DNA from: JBNJEM01 sp051745935
GTDB lineage: Bacteria; Planctomycetota; Planctomycetia; Pirellulales; Pirellulaceae
Direction of reading: 5' to 3'
Assembly: GCA_051745935.1 (NCBI GenBank)
Contig: JBNJEM010000027.1
Coordinates: 1 to 26,409, forward strand
DNA length: 26,409 nt
This document shows, one piece after another, positions 1 to 8,269 of the stretch. The position numbers and the translations under genes are program-made. The notes below the pieces were generated by a model. The model saw only the letters and a list, made by a program, of their open reading frames with translations, did no database searches and was not told where the DNA came from. Numbering within the stretch: position 1 is the stretch's first letter; every line of letters starts with the position of its first letter.

Positions 1-105
1 GTCGCGAAATCTTCCACTCTTCAATCAAGCACGCGCGACAAACTCGGGACAACCCACTTGTTCTATTCTGTCCGATTTTCGGGTTTTTCATCAGCCCAGC
101 CGGTG
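1..105 (+). repeat. Dispersed repeat R4, copy 1
   Basis: This stretch aligns without large gaps to 14473-14577 in the same orientation. Shared blocks include ATCTTC, ACGCGC, ACAAAC and TTTTTCATCA. I judge roughly 70 percent of bases identical by eye. No reading frame explains it in either place. It may extend left of the window. Confidence 0.6.
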
Positions 106-468
106 GGGCTAGAACATGCTCTCGTAACGCTTTGCCTTCATCAGTTGAGTCAAAGTGGCGCTGTCGAACTGGGGATTGCTTCAGCGGCCGCCGCGCAATA
201 CACTCCCTCGAAGCGTGCCCCATTGCGTGGTGGGACGGCCCTTCGAGGTCGTCGACCGGGCCTTTTCGGCGGCCTCGGGGGTCCATCGTGCATCCAATCT
301 TGGCCCCGTGGTCCAATCACGGGAGGCGCTTTCAGTCACCAGCGAGATTGATATCACGGACCGTATTGAGCGCAAGGGGCCGGAACGTGATGCGTTACCC
401 CGGATAACGGAGGGCGTGACGGTCGTTTGGAAGCAGTATGAAACTGTCAAGTGGAAGGGTTGCAGGCC
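106..468. other. Non-coding region upstream of trxB
   Basis: No convincing gene is seen. Several frames are open because of the GC content, but none resembles a known protein and the longest runs into trxB in another frame. A short inverted repeat, CCCGTG / CACGGG with a 7-nt loop, lies at 305-323. It resembles the CCCGTGG-type hairpins seen elsewhere in the window. No clear promoter could be recognised. Confidence 0.4.
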
Positions 469-1521
469 ATGGCGGAAAGAGTTGTCATCATTGGAAGCGG
501 ACCGGCGGGGTGGTCAGCGGCAATCTATGCCTCTCGAGCTAATCTCAATCCCTTGCTGTTCGAAGGCGCGATCACGGAGGAGAACCGTGTCAATGGCACG
601 TTACCCCTCGGACAATTGGCGCTGACGACGGAAGTGGAAAACTATGCCGGCTTTCCGGCTGGACGGTTGGACGAATTCCTACAATCCGCCCTGGATGAGA
701 AGCGGCTGCAAGTCATGCCTCCTTTTGAGGGGGAGATCCATGCAGTGAGCGGCCCGGAATTGATGGAGTTAATGCGCCAGCAGGCGGTGAATTTCGGCAC
801 GCGCGTGGTCACCACGGACGTGGTGGACGTCGATTTTTCCAACCGTCCGTACCGAGTGAGCACGGCGGATGGGAAGAGCGTGGAAACCTGGACGCTGATC
901 GTGGCCACTGGTGCTCGAGCCAACTATCTGGGGTTACCTTCCGAGGAGGCGTTCAAGAATCGGGGGGTGAGTGCGTGCGCGGTCTGTGACGGGGCCTTGC
1001 CTCGCTTTCGGAATCGTCCGCTGGTTGTCGTCGGCGGTGGGGATTCGGCGGTTGAAGAAGCGACGTATCTGACGAAGTACGCATCGGTTGTCTACCTGGT
1101 CCACCGCCGGGACGAACTACGCGCGTCTCAGATTATGCGCCGGCGAGCAACCGAGAACGAGAAGATTGATATCGTCTGGAACCACGTCGTCGAAGAGGTA
1201 CTGGGCACCGAGCAGGAGGGGGTCACGGGGGTGCGATTGAAGAGCACCAAGGATGGATCGACGCGCGACCTCGAGTGCGGCGGCATGTTCCTGGCCATCG
1301 GACATACACCGAATACCGGTTTCCTCAAAGGAAAAGTGGAAATGGATGACAAGGGCCATATCAAGTGGCAGCGGGCGTTTCGCACATACACGAGCGTCGA
1401 AGGGGTCTTTTCCGCCGGGGATGTTTCGGATGACTACTATCGTCAAGCGGTCACGTCCGCCGGCACGGGGTGCATGGCTGCTTTGGACGCCGAACGTCAT
1501 TTGGCCGAAATGGGTGACTGA
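469..1521 (+). CDS. trxB: Thioredoxin reductase (NADPH), TrxB-like
   Basis: A flavoprotein expected to pass electrons from NADPH through FAD and a redox disulfide to thioredoxin in the cytoplasm. The N-terminal FAD motif GSGPAG is at residues 9-14. The redox pair CAVC is at residues 170-173 and is followed by DGA, as in classical TrxB. The NADPH-binding motif GGGDSA is at 189-194, followed by HRRDELRAS. The second FAD motif, GVFSAGD, lies near the C-terminus. At 350 residues it is somewhat longer than the usual 310-320, mainly because of a longer loop after the first strand (AITEENRVNG). ATG 469 is chosen because GGAAGGG lies just upstream. A GTG at 451 would add six residues. The stop overlaps the asnS start, which suggests co-transcription. 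Confidence 0.93.
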   Translation: MAERVVIIGSGPAGWSAAIYASRANLNPLLFEGAITEENRVNGTLPLGQLALTTEVENYAGFPAGRLDEFLQSALDEKRLQVMPPFEGEIHAVSGPELMELMRQQAVNFGTRVVTTDVVDVDFSNRPYRVSTADGKSVETWTLIVATGARANYLGLPSEEAFKNRGVSACAVCDGALPRFRNRPLVVVGGGDSAVEEATYLTKYASVVYLVHRRDELRASQIMRRRATENEKIDIVWNHVVEEVLGTEQEGVTGVRLKSTKDGSTRDLECGGMFLAIGHTPNTGFLKGKVEMDDKGHIKWQRAFRTYTSVEGVFSAGDVSDDYYRQAVTSAGTGCMAALDAERHLAEMGD

Positions 1522-2915
1522 TGATGGAAAACCGCTCCGTATTGCAGGCACGTCGGCCAGAAGCCATTGGACAACATGCCCGCATCAATGGCTGGGTACG
1601 AACTCGGCGCGATTCCAAGGCCGGTTTCAGTTTCCTCGAAGTCAACGATGGCTCGTGCCTGTCCAATTTGCAGGTCATCGTCGATGGCGAAACCGAGAAT
1701 TATGAGTCCGAGGTCAAACGATTGACCGCCGGTTGCAGCGTCACGGTGGACGGTGAATTGACTTCATCACGGGGAAAAGGTCAAACGACGGAATTGCACG
1801 CCGAACGCGTGCGGGTCCACGGTTGGGCCGATCCCGAGGCCTACCCGCTTCAAAAAAAGCGGCATTCGTTTGAAAAGCTCCGGGAATGGGCGCATTTGCG
1901 TCCCCGCACCAATACTTTTGGGGCCGTCATGCGAGTGCGGAATCAGATTTCAATGTCGATCCACGCGTTTTTTCAAGAGGAAGGGTTTCTGTACGTTCAC
2001 ACCCCGATTATCACCGCCAGTGATTGTGAAGGCGCCGGCGAACTCTTTCGCGTCACCACTCTCGATTTGAACAAGCCGCCCCGCCAAGATGACCAGGTCG
2101 ATTTTTCCCGTGATTTTTTCGAACGTCCGAGCTTTCTGACGGTCAGCGGACAACTTGAGGCAGAGACATTCGCTACCGCCTTGAGCAAAGTCTATACATT
2201 TGGTCCGACGTTTCGAGCCGAGAATTCCAATACCTCCCGACACCTGGCCGAGTTCTGGATGGTCGAACCTGAAATGGCGTTTTTCGATTTGTTCGACAAT
2301 ATGGATCTGGCCGAACGTTTTCTCAAACGGATTGCCCGCGACGTACTCGCGCGCTGCCCGGAAGACATGGCCTTCTTCAATAAACGGATCGACAACACGG
2401 CAATAGAAACGTTGCAGAAGATCGCGGACAGTCATTTCGTGCGACTCACGTATTCGGACGCCATCGATCTACTGCAACGCAGCGGCATTGATTTTGACTT
2501 CCCGGTTGCTTGGGGGACGGACTTGCAGTCGGAGCACGAGCGGCATTTGACGGAGACGGAGTTCGACGCCCCAGTCATTCTCCACGATTATCCGGCCACG
2601 ATCAAACCATTCTACATGCGAGTCAACGATGACGGGAAAACCGTGCGGGCCATGGACGTGCTCGTGCCGAAAGTCGGGGAAATCATCGGCGGAAGCCAAC
2701 GCGAGGACCGGTTGGATGTGTTGACCGAGCGGATGCGCGCCCAACAGTTGAATCCCGACGAGTACTGGTGGTACCTCGACCTGCGCCGCTTTGGTACCGT
2801 GCCCCACGCCGGTTTCGGCCTCGGATTGGAACGTATGGTCCAGTTCATGACCGGCATGACCAATATCCGCGATGTCATTCCGTTCCCCCGCACGCCCGGC
2901 AATGCCGAATTCTAA
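1521..2915 (+). CDS. asnS: Asparaginyl-tRNA synthetase
   Basis: A class IIb aminoacyl-tRNA synthetase that charges tRNA-Asn with asparagine. It has 464 residues, essentially the E. coli AsnRS length. An N-terminal OB-fold anticodon-binding domain covers roughly residues 1-110 (INGWVRTRRDSKAGFSFLEV). The class II core follows, with the motif 2 region FRAENSNTSRHLAEFWMVE and motif 3 GFGLGLERMVQF at the C-terminus. AENSNT with HLAEFWMVEPE is typical of AsnRS rather than AspRS. The start ATG overlaps the trxB stop (TGATG), and a second in-frame ATG follows immediately. The last codons and stop overlap the first bases of repeat R3 copy 1. Confidence 0.95.
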   Translation: MMENRSVLQARRPEAIGQHARINGWVRTRRDSKAGFSFLEVNDGSCLSNLQVIVDGETENYESEVKRLTAGCSVTVDGELTSSRGKGQTTELHAERVRVHGWADPEAYPLQKKRHSFEKLREWAHLRPRTNTFGAVMRVRNQISMSIHAFFQEEGFLYVHTPIITASDCEGAGELFRVTTLDLNKPPRQDDQVDFSRDFFERPSFLTVSGQLEAETFATALSKVYTFGPTFRAENSNTSRHLAEFWMVEPEMAFFDLFDNMDLAERFLKRIARDVLARCPEDMAFFNKRIDNTAIETLQKIADSHFVRLTYSDAIDLLQRSGIDFDFPVAWGTDLQSEHERHLTETEFDAPVILHDYPATIKPFYMRVNDDGKTVRAMDVLVPKVGEIIGGSQREDRLDVLTERMRAQQLNPDEYWWYLDLRRFGTVPHAGFGLGLERMVQFMTGMTNIRDVIPFPRTPGNAEF

Positions 2916-2990
2916 CAGCCGTGAGAAAACCGAGCTCTCGCTGCCAACCCCCCCCTTGGATTACGGGACATCCACATGGTTTTGTCACGC
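2914..2990 (+). repeat. Dispersed repeat R3, copy 1
   Basis: It starts at the asnS stop codon. Blocks AAAACCGAG, CTCTCG, a C-rich run, TTGGATTACGGGACATCC and ATGGTTTTGTCA match copies at 26011-26085 (plus), 4692-4768 (minus) and the 5' coding end of the gene at 14681-15928 (minus). The similarity to the 26011 copy begins a few bases earlier, in the last asnS codons (CCGAATTC). Confidence 0.75.
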
Positions 2991-3093
2991 GTTCCAACGG
3001 ATCTTCCAGGTAGATTCTGACAAGAGAATGGCCCTTAAGTGGTTTCATTCTCATGTGATTGGGACCCCGTCGCGGCGTACATGCTTTTGTCTC

Positions 3094-3251
3094 GCATCTT
3101 TTTGTCTAAACATGTAGCAAACGTCATTTCAGGACAAAAACATGCCAGACAAGAATATCGCATCTATCCAAAATAGTCAGTAGCTGCGATTCCGCCCTTG
3201 AAACACGCTAACTGGTTGGAACCAAACAACTTACGCTAGAATAGAGCTGGA
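3094..3251 (+). repeat. Dispersed repeat R2, copy 1
   Basis: The core at 3199-3251 matches the reverse complement of 14065-14117 at 51 of 53 positions by my count. The match continues with gaps leftwards through AATATCGC, GTCATTTCA and CATCTTTTTGTCT. No gene is visible within it. Together with the other copy it forms an inverted pair about 11 kb apart. Confidence 0.8.
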
Positions 3252-3440
3252 ACACCCGGCGGGACAACCGAGCGGAACCCGTGGCGGCGGCGAAGCTCCC
3301 CCCTAGTATTGGTGGCAACGGGCACAAGCCATCTTCTCTGGTTTGCCCCGGTCCCGGATCTGACCTAGATTTCTCATAGTGGCCTGTCCCTTCTTTGTAT
3401 GGATCGCTCCGCGATTGCATCTTGTGATAGGCGAAGTATG

Positions 3441-3540
3441 CCGGTCGCGGATGACTTGGTCCGTCGCGAGTCCGACCACCGGGAGGACGGCTTGCGTCGG
3501 GCAGCGTTCCACCCGGAGAAATTCGGCCGCCTGAAGTATG
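3441..3540 (+). repeat. Dispersed 100-bp repeat R1, copy A
   Basis: First unit of a tandem pair with an exact 100-bp period, starting CCGGTCGCGGATGAC. The invariant core contains GGGAGGACGGCTTGCG. Related copies lie at 3541, 11541, 17480 (minus), 22290, 26230 and 26330. The frame that starts CCG GTC GCG is open throughout and reads PVADDLVRRESD. No start/stop arrangement of an ordinary gene is present. Confidence 0.9.
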
Positions 3541-3676
3541 CCGGTCGCGGATGACTTGGTCCGTCGCGAGTCCGACCAACGGGAGGACGGCTTGCGTCGA
3601 GCAGCGTTCCACCCGGAAAAATTCGGCCGGCCTGAAAGATTCGACCACCCGGAAAAATTCGGCCGGCCTGAAAGAT
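3541..3676 (+). repeat. R1 copy B with an internal 36-bp duplication
   Basis: Second tandem unit, directly abutting copy A. Its 3' end carries an extra G relative to the other copies (GGCCGGCCTGAAAGAT). The last 36 bp are duplicated in tandem (3641-3676), ending in the same CACCCGGAAAAATTCGG...AAAGAT block. The duplication is recent or conserved: the two 36-bp units differ at only a few positions. Confidence 0.85.
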
Positions 3677-3769
3677 AACCCCAATAGAACTGCAGCGTGG
3701 ATTGTGGCTTCGATATCGGAATCCAAATCGGCATTTCTCTCCGTGTGTGAACCGATTCAGGGAACCACG

Positions 3770-4690
3770 TTGGAACTTCGAAACGGCTGCGCGGCGTTGG
3801 GACAATCCCTGGACGAGGTTTTTCGTGAACTGGACGCGATGCGTGATGAGTTGGTGGAGCGATTTCGCGACGTCGAACGGGAGCGGTTGGAGTTGGAGCG
3901 GCGCGAGGCGGACCAAAGCGGGCAACCGGATGAGGCGGAAGAGTTACGGGACAAGCTTCACGAACGAGAAGAGGAGTTATCCCAAACGCGAGCCGAACTA
4001 GCCCGCCTCAAGGAGGAGCTCGCGCGGAGAGAAGTGGAAGCGGTGAAAGAGCCGGATGAATCAAAGCTGGAAGAAGAGCTTTGTTCGCTGCAAGAGCGTC
4101 TGGAATCACGGCAGGAGGAGCTGGAGGCGACCAGCGCGGAACGGGACGCGTTAAAGCAACGAATCGAGCGGACGGAGTCGGAAAACAGCCGTCTCGTTTC
4201 GCTCGAGGCTGAATTAGTGGAAGCACGCCAACAGCTTGCCGACCTCGATCGGGCCGAGCCGAACGGGTCCGACGGCGAGGGTGACCAGCGTGCGGCCACG
4301 GTCGACGCCGAGCGGATGTCGGCCTTGGAACAGGAACGTGATGCGTTGGAAGTGGAACTGGAGCAAGTGAGGGGTCGCGCGGCGGAGCTTAATGAAACCG
4401 TCACGGAGCAACAGCGACAAATTGACGAGCAGAAAAGCGAATGGGGCGGCGAGCTCCAACAGCTTCGGCGGCTCGTCGAAGAACAAGCCGACATGTTCGC
4501 CGCCACAACCAAAGAGGAGTCACGCAAAGAGGCGTCACGGACGCGGCAATCAGCAGCGGAACCGGTTTCGGGACACTCACGGCCCAATGACCCGGTGGTT
4601 GAGTCGGTCATGGCTCAGTTTGCCAAACTGCAGAAGGATGCGGCTCACCGTCGTCAACGAAAGTCATGTGATGCTTCCCGTAACGAATAA
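3770..4690 (+). CDS. Coiled-coil protein upstream of the FGE/GTPase/GAP1 cluster
   Basis: About 306 residues of almost continuous predicted coiled coil, rich in Glu, Arg, Leu and Gln (for example LEERERLELERREAD-like heptads and EELSQTRAELARLKEEL). The tail is short and non-helical with a conserved-looking segment, DPVVESVMAQFAKLQKDA. There is no signal peptide or membrane segment. The frame is open from 3551, but that upstream part is repeat R1 and is unlikely to be coding. TTG 3770 is chosen because AGGGA lies about 6 nt upstream. GTG 3743 and ATG 3839 are alternatives. A role as scaffold or oligomerisation partner for the downstream genes is only inferred from position. Confidence 0.7.
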   Translation: MELRNGCAALGQSLDEVFRELDAMRDELVERFRDVERERLELERREADQSGQPDEAEELRDKLHEREEELSQTRAELARLKEELARREVEAVKEPDESKLEEELCSLQERLESRQEELEATSAERDALKQRIERTESENSRLVSLEAELVEARQQLADLDRAEPNGSDGEGDQRAATVDAERMSALEQERDALEVELEQVRGRAAELNETVTEQQRQIDEQKSEWGGELQQLRRLVEEQADMFAATTKEESRKEASRTRQSAAEPVSGHSRPNDPVVESVMAQFAKLQKDAAHRRQRKSCDASRNE

Positions 4691-4691
4691 G

Positions 4692-4768
4692 CCATGACAA
4701 AACCATTGACGTTTCGTTTGATCCATGAAGTTTTTGAAAGCGGCGACTAGGTTTCGTTTCGGGCTGCA
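4692..4768 (-). repeat. Dispersed repeat R3, copy 4 (diverged)
   Basis: Read on the minus strand, this segment just after the coiled-coil gene matches the 5' coding end of the 14681-15928 gene, with blocks GCAGCC, CGCTT.CAAAA, ATGG.T/TGGAT, GAAACGT.AATGG and TTTTGT.ATGGC. One frame would read AAFKNFMDQTKRQWFCHG, which closely parallels RFQNALDYGKREWFCYG in that gene. Confidence 0.7.
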
Positions 4769-4933
4769 AGAGCGTGGAGTGGGGAGGGGCGAGTGTGATC
4801 CGTGTGGGTGGCGGAGAGCCGGGGGAGAGACTTCGATGACGGCGTGCGTTGCCCCGCGATGGGACGGCGCGGATTAGGTGGAGCGGCACGGCGGCGCGGT
4901 GGAATCCGAGCGAATTTGATGGGTGGTAATACC

Positions 4934-6196
4934 ATGAAGAACATAGTCTGGGGCGTGTTCAGTTTGGCAGTCACCGTTGGCTTGGTGGGAACTGCCGCTT
5001 GGGGGCTTACGGGTGCGGGTGAATGGTTGATTGTAGGCGCCGCGGCTCCAGCAATTCTTCTCGTTCTCTGGCTTGGACGGCGGCACTGGAGGAGGGCCAA
5101 GGCCGGTACGGGGGAGACGCGTGTAGCCGGCGAATCGAAATCCGGCCGAGAGCCGGAAGCGACGGAACCAAGACGGGGCCCGCCGGCACCCGCGGCGCGC
5201 GACGTGGCTGGCGCGGAGGAACCGGCCGAACTGGCAAAACGAATGCTCCAACAGGGTCGTTACGCGTTGCTACTTCGCCCTCAAGTTGCGGCGAACCTGG
5301 ATGAGAAGCAATTGGATGAAGCGATACAATGGCTGGATGAAGCGATGGGTCTTGTTCCGGAGGGAGACGTATTGCTGCAATCCTGGCGTGACGCGGGCAA
5401 CGGGGACGAGCGGTGGAACCAAACGGACAGGTTAGTCCATGTGGAAGCATTGTATCTTGATCGGCATTGCGTGAGCAACGAACAGTACTATCAATTTGTC
5501 GCCGACGGCGGCTATGAGAACGTGGCCTTGTGGGATCAAATGATATGGCCGGCCGTGCTGGAGTTCGTGGACCGGACGGGATATCCTGGGCCGCGTTTTT
5601 GGGCAGAGGGGTGTTACCCGCCGGGTCTAGAGAAACACCCGGTGGTCGGTGTTAGCTGGTATGAGGGGATGGCTTATGCGCGTTGGGTTGGCAAGCGATT
5701 GCCTTCCGACCCCGAATGGGTCAAAGCCGGGTGCTGGCCGGTACTGGCTCAAGGAACCCGGCCGGTGCAACGGCGCTATCCGTGGGGCGATACACTGGAC
5801 CGCGACTTGGCAAATCTATGGGGAAACGGCGTGGACGGAACCGTCGCCGTGGATGCACATCCCGGCGGCGTTAGTGTCGGAGGCATTTATCAGCTCATCG
5901 GAAACGTGTGGGAATGGACCACGAGCAGCTTTGGCATGTGGGACACGACGGCACGCCGGCTGGAGACGCCAACTCCGATGAAAAGCATTCGCGGTGCCGC
6001 GTTCGATACTTACTTTGACACCCAAGCCACATGCCAATTCCAGAGTGGGGATAGCCCCGTCAAGCGCAAGCACAACATTGGTTTCCGCTGTGCGCTCGCC
6101 ATGTGTGATGTGGTTTCTCACCGGTCGGAAAAAGAAGACGATGGCCACCAAGAGCTGGTGGCCCGTGGCGCGAACGCGGAGGAGGCAGTGCAATGA
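4934..6196 (+). CDS. Membrane-anchored formylglycine-generating-enzyme-fold (SUMF1/FGE) protein, probably non-catalytic
   Basis: 420 residues. Two N-terminal membrane segments (about 4-24 and 30-47) are followed by a basic stretch, a charged linker and a helical region. A C-terminal FGE/SUMF1 (C-type-lectin-like) domain spans about 170-395. FGE-family marks are YLDRHCVSNEQYYQFV, PVVGVSWYEGMAYARWVGKRLP, RYPWGD, IGNVWEWT, the RG that opens the last block, and NIGFRCAL. Catalytic FGEs carry two cysteines five residues apart before the final GFRCA. Here only one (in TCQFQS) is present, so I infer a ligand-binding or structural role rather than sulfatase maturation. ATG 4934 starts just before the first membrane segment. 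GTG 4802 would add 44 basic residues without similarity. The stop overlaps the next start (ATGA), indicating coupled translation with the GTPase gene. Confidence 0.85.
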   Translation: MKNIVWGVFSLAVTVGLVGTAAWGLTGAGEWLIVGAAAPAILLVLWLGRRHWRRAKAGTGETRVAGESKSGREPEATEPRRGPPAPAARDVAGAEEPAELAKRMLQQGRYALLLRPQVAANLDEKQLDEAIQWLDEAMGLVPEGDVLLQSWRDAGNGDERWNQTDRLVHVEALYLDRHCVSNEQYYQFVADGGYENVALWDQMIWPAVLEFVDRTGYPGPRFWAEGCYPPGLEKHPVVGVSWYEGMAYARWVGKRLPSDPEWVKAGCWPVLAQGTRPVQRRYPWGDTLDRDLANLWGNGVDGTVAVDAHPGGVSVGGIYQLIGNVWEWTTSSFGMWDTTARRLETPTPMKSIRGAAFDTYFDTQATCQFQSGDSPVKRKHNIGFRCALAMCDVVSHRSEKEDDGHQELVARGANAEEAVQ

Positions 6197-7101
6197 GCGG
6201 CAAAGGCACGCTACCGATGGATTCCTACCGTCTGGCCCAGTATTCGGTCCAGGTCCCTTGTTTCATTTGCGAGGGGGGGAACAGTTTTGATGCCGAGACG
6301 TGCCGCCACTGCCAGGCCCCCATGGCATTGGCACATCAGGCGAGCTCCCGGAAGAAGCCACCGCAATTAGTGGCTGTTCTGGGCTCCGCGGATGCTGGAA
6401 AAACCGTTTACCTGGGGATGCTCATTGACATGCTCTCCCGGGGCCAAAACGCGTTGCAGTTGCTGGCCCGTGGTGCTTTTAGCGTCTCCCTTCAACAAGG
6501 GAGCATGTCGGCATTGGGGAACTGCGAGTTTCCCGACAAGACGCCAAATGAGCCGGACCGCTGGAACTGGATCCATTGCCAAGTCCGCGCGCTCAAGCAA
6601 CGCCATCCCACTGAATTGATCATGCCGGATGTTTCTGGAGAAGCCATTCTGGCGGAAGTTGATCATCCCCATACTTATCCTGTTATTCGCGAGTTCCTCT
6701 CAAAATGCGTCGGCTGCTTGATCCTGGTGGATGCGTCCCGGCTGATGGAAGGCGAAAAGGATCAGGACTTTTTCGCGATGAAAATGGTGAGCTACTTGAA
6801 CGAGATGGATAACGACCCCAAAGCAGGTTGGCCTGCTCGCCCCGTCAGTCTGGTTTTCACCAAGTCGGACCAGTGCGAAGTCTGCTTTGACGATCCACGT
6901 GAGTTCGCTCGCAAACACGCGCCCGGTCTCTGGCATCACTGCCAACAGCGATTCCAAAGAGCGCGGTTCTTCGCGGCGGGAGTGGCCGGTGCGTGCGCTT
7001 TCCACATGGAACTTGACGGAGCGCGGCAAATCCCGCTCCGCATCGAACCACGCGGCATTATTGAACCATTTGAGTGGGTCGCCACCCAGACCCGAACTTA
7101 G
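6193..7101 (+). CDS. Zinc-ribbon P-loop GTPase (double-GTPase/TRAFAC-like) of a GAP1-associated system
   Basis: 302 residues. An N-terminal zinc ribbon uses Cys23, Cys26, Cys37 and Cys40. A P-loop NTPase domain follows: Walker A GSADAGKT at 64-71, a G3-like PDVSGE at 145-150 and a G4-like TKSD at 223-226 after a hydrophobic strand (VSLVF). The order and spacing fit a small TRAFAC-type GTPase such as the bacterial double-GTPase families found beside GAP1 proteins. There is no membrane segment, so it is probably cytosolic. It may be recruited to the membrane by the FGE-fold protein, whose gene overlaps it by four bases. GTP rather than ATP use is inferred from TKSD. Assignment to a specific Pfam family is my recognition only. 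Confidence 0.82.
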   Translation: MSGKGTLPMDSYRLAQYSVQVPCFICEGGNSFDAETCRHCQAPMALAHQASSRKKPPQLVAVLGSADAGKTVYLGMLIDMLSRGQNALQLLARGAFSVSLQQGSMSALGNCEFPDKTPNEPDRWNWIHCQVRALKQRHPTELIMPDVSGEAILAEVDHPHTYPVIREFLSKCVGCLILVDASRLMEGEKDQDFFAMKMVSYLNEMDNDPKAGWPARPVSLVFTKSDQCEVCFDDPREFARKHAPGLWHHCQQRFQRARFFAAGVAGACAFHMELDGARQIPLRIEPRGIIEPFEWVATQTRT

Positions 7102-7146
7102 TCGCTCTTCGCCGTGCTCGGCCCGACCAAGCGAGAAGGGGGCAAT

Positions 7147-8067
7147 ATGTGCGTGAAACAAGCGATTTACACGTCCGTGCGCACGGGACGCAATGAAGGC
7201 TACCAGCTGGCAGCCCGAAGTCCTGGCATCTCTGATCAAGAGGCGCGAGAACTGACGCAGTGGGGACCAGGACACGACTCACTTTACCATGAATCTGCCG
7301 ACGCAACCAGCATCAATTTCCATTACATGGAAAGCGGGATATACTGCGTCTCGCAAACACAACTGGCGGGCCGGGAGTATAGTGGGCGGGGAGGACGGCG
7401 CGTCCATACCCACCTGTTCCTCGTCCCAGAGCAGAAACTGCTCCGGTTTGCAAACAATCCCTTTCGCGTCATGGACGCGCTCATCGCCGCCGGTCGAGTC
7501 GAGAGGGCTGAACAGGTGCCCGAGCGGCTCGAACCGGTGAATCTCGTCGGTCGAGCCTCATCCGTCAACACAAACAACCTCAAGGAGGTGGTTCGTCACA
7601 CGGGTCCCCACAAACTGGCGGTCCTGGTTAATGCCGCATTGAATTGCGAACGGCTGGGGCTCGTCTCCAAGATTCCCGGAAAAAAACTCTTCCGTGCCTT
7701 GCTCGATCTCCTTCCCCTCCCTCTCAGACCGGCCTTTTCGTTGACCACCGGCCTCCGGGTCTCCGCCACTCGAAGCTATCGCTTGGTGGTGCTGCCGCCG
7801 CTACCGGACGAACAACGCCGAGCCGTCCGGCAAGTCCATCTGGACGTGTTGGACCTCACCGGCGATCTCCCTGCAAAATACGCCCCTAAAGATGGCTGGC
7901 CCGAGCTCATGCACCATCTGCTGAGAACAGAGCAATTCGAGACGATCGTCGAGGTTATCAACGCCGCTTCGCGGAGCCGGGAGCGGAACATCACCGTCCT
8001 GGCTGAGCAACAACGCCAGCTTTTGGAGCACGAAACGGACCAAGCTACGATTTCGCCGTTTCGGTAA
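7147..8067 (+). CDS. GTPase-associated protein 1 (GAP1)-like protein
   Basis: 306 residues, soluble. The N-terminus (AIYTSVRTGRNEGYQLAARS, then ARELTQWGPGHDSL and a SINFHYM segment) matches my recollection of the GAP1 N-terminal type 2 domain. It is followed by a region with THLFLVP and FRVMDAL that could be the middle domain. The C-terminal third is helical and less recognisable. GAP1 proteins are encoded beside TRAFAC/double GTPases in predicted conflict or signalling systems and are thought to partner the GTPase; the biochemical activity is unknown. ATG 7147 is chosen because AGAAGGGGGC precedes it, and it lies 45 nt after the GTPase stop, consistent with the same transcript. The short total length suggests a reduced member of the family. 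Confidence 0.75.
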   Translation: MCVKQAIYTSVRTGRNEGYQLAARSPGISDQEARELTQWGPGHDSLYHESADATSINFHYMESGIYCVSQTQLAGREYSGRGGRRVHTHLFLVPEQKLLRFANNPFRVMDALIAAGRVERAEQVPERLEPVNLVGRASSVNTNNLKEVVRHTGPHKLAVLVNAALNCERLGLVSKIPGKKLFRALLDLLPLPLRPAFSLTTGLRVSATRSYRLVVLPPLPDEQRRAVRQVHLDVLDLTGDLPAKYAPKDGWPELMHHLLRTEQFETIVEVINAASRSRERNITVLAEQQRQLLEHETDQATISPFR

Positions 8068-8269
8068 CTTTTAGCGAACTGACGTACGCCTCTTCCAGGC
8101 AATGAGGGTTGGACGACGGCCCCGTGGAGCGCGCAGGCCGCCGCCCGCCGTCATGATCCTTGCCGGTCCAACGCGGGGGCGAGCGGACTCTGGCCTTGCG
8201 GTTAAACGGGGTACGTCATAAGGGATTTGTGATCAGGAAGCCAGGATTCTACTTCAGACGGCCAAAGTG
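8068..8269. other. Convergent gap between the GAP1-like gene and carA
   Basis: About 200 nt between two genes that converge. GC-rich segments around 8113-8152 (GACGACGG ... CCGCCGTC) could pair, but no U-tract follows, so no terminator is called. Nothing else is recognisable. Confidence 0.4.

Noticed and set aside
3441..3676. CRISPR array from the regular 100-bp period
   Set aside because: Units abut with no variable spacers and are much longer than CRISPR repeats; no cas genes.
3208..3925. Long minus-strand open frames across 3208-3925 with repeated FRPAEFFRV and TQAVLP segments
   Set aside because: They are antisense readings of R1 copies A and B and of the coiled-coil gene; no ribosome-binding site or independent homology.
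3958..4611. 217-codon minus-strand frame, Ser/Arg-rich
   Set aside because: Antisense shadow of the coiled-coil gene; composition is what reversed Glu/Arg/Leu codons give.
8113..8152. Terminator between the GAP1-like gene and carA
   Set aside because: Only GC-rich segments with imperfect pairing and no U-tract on either strand.
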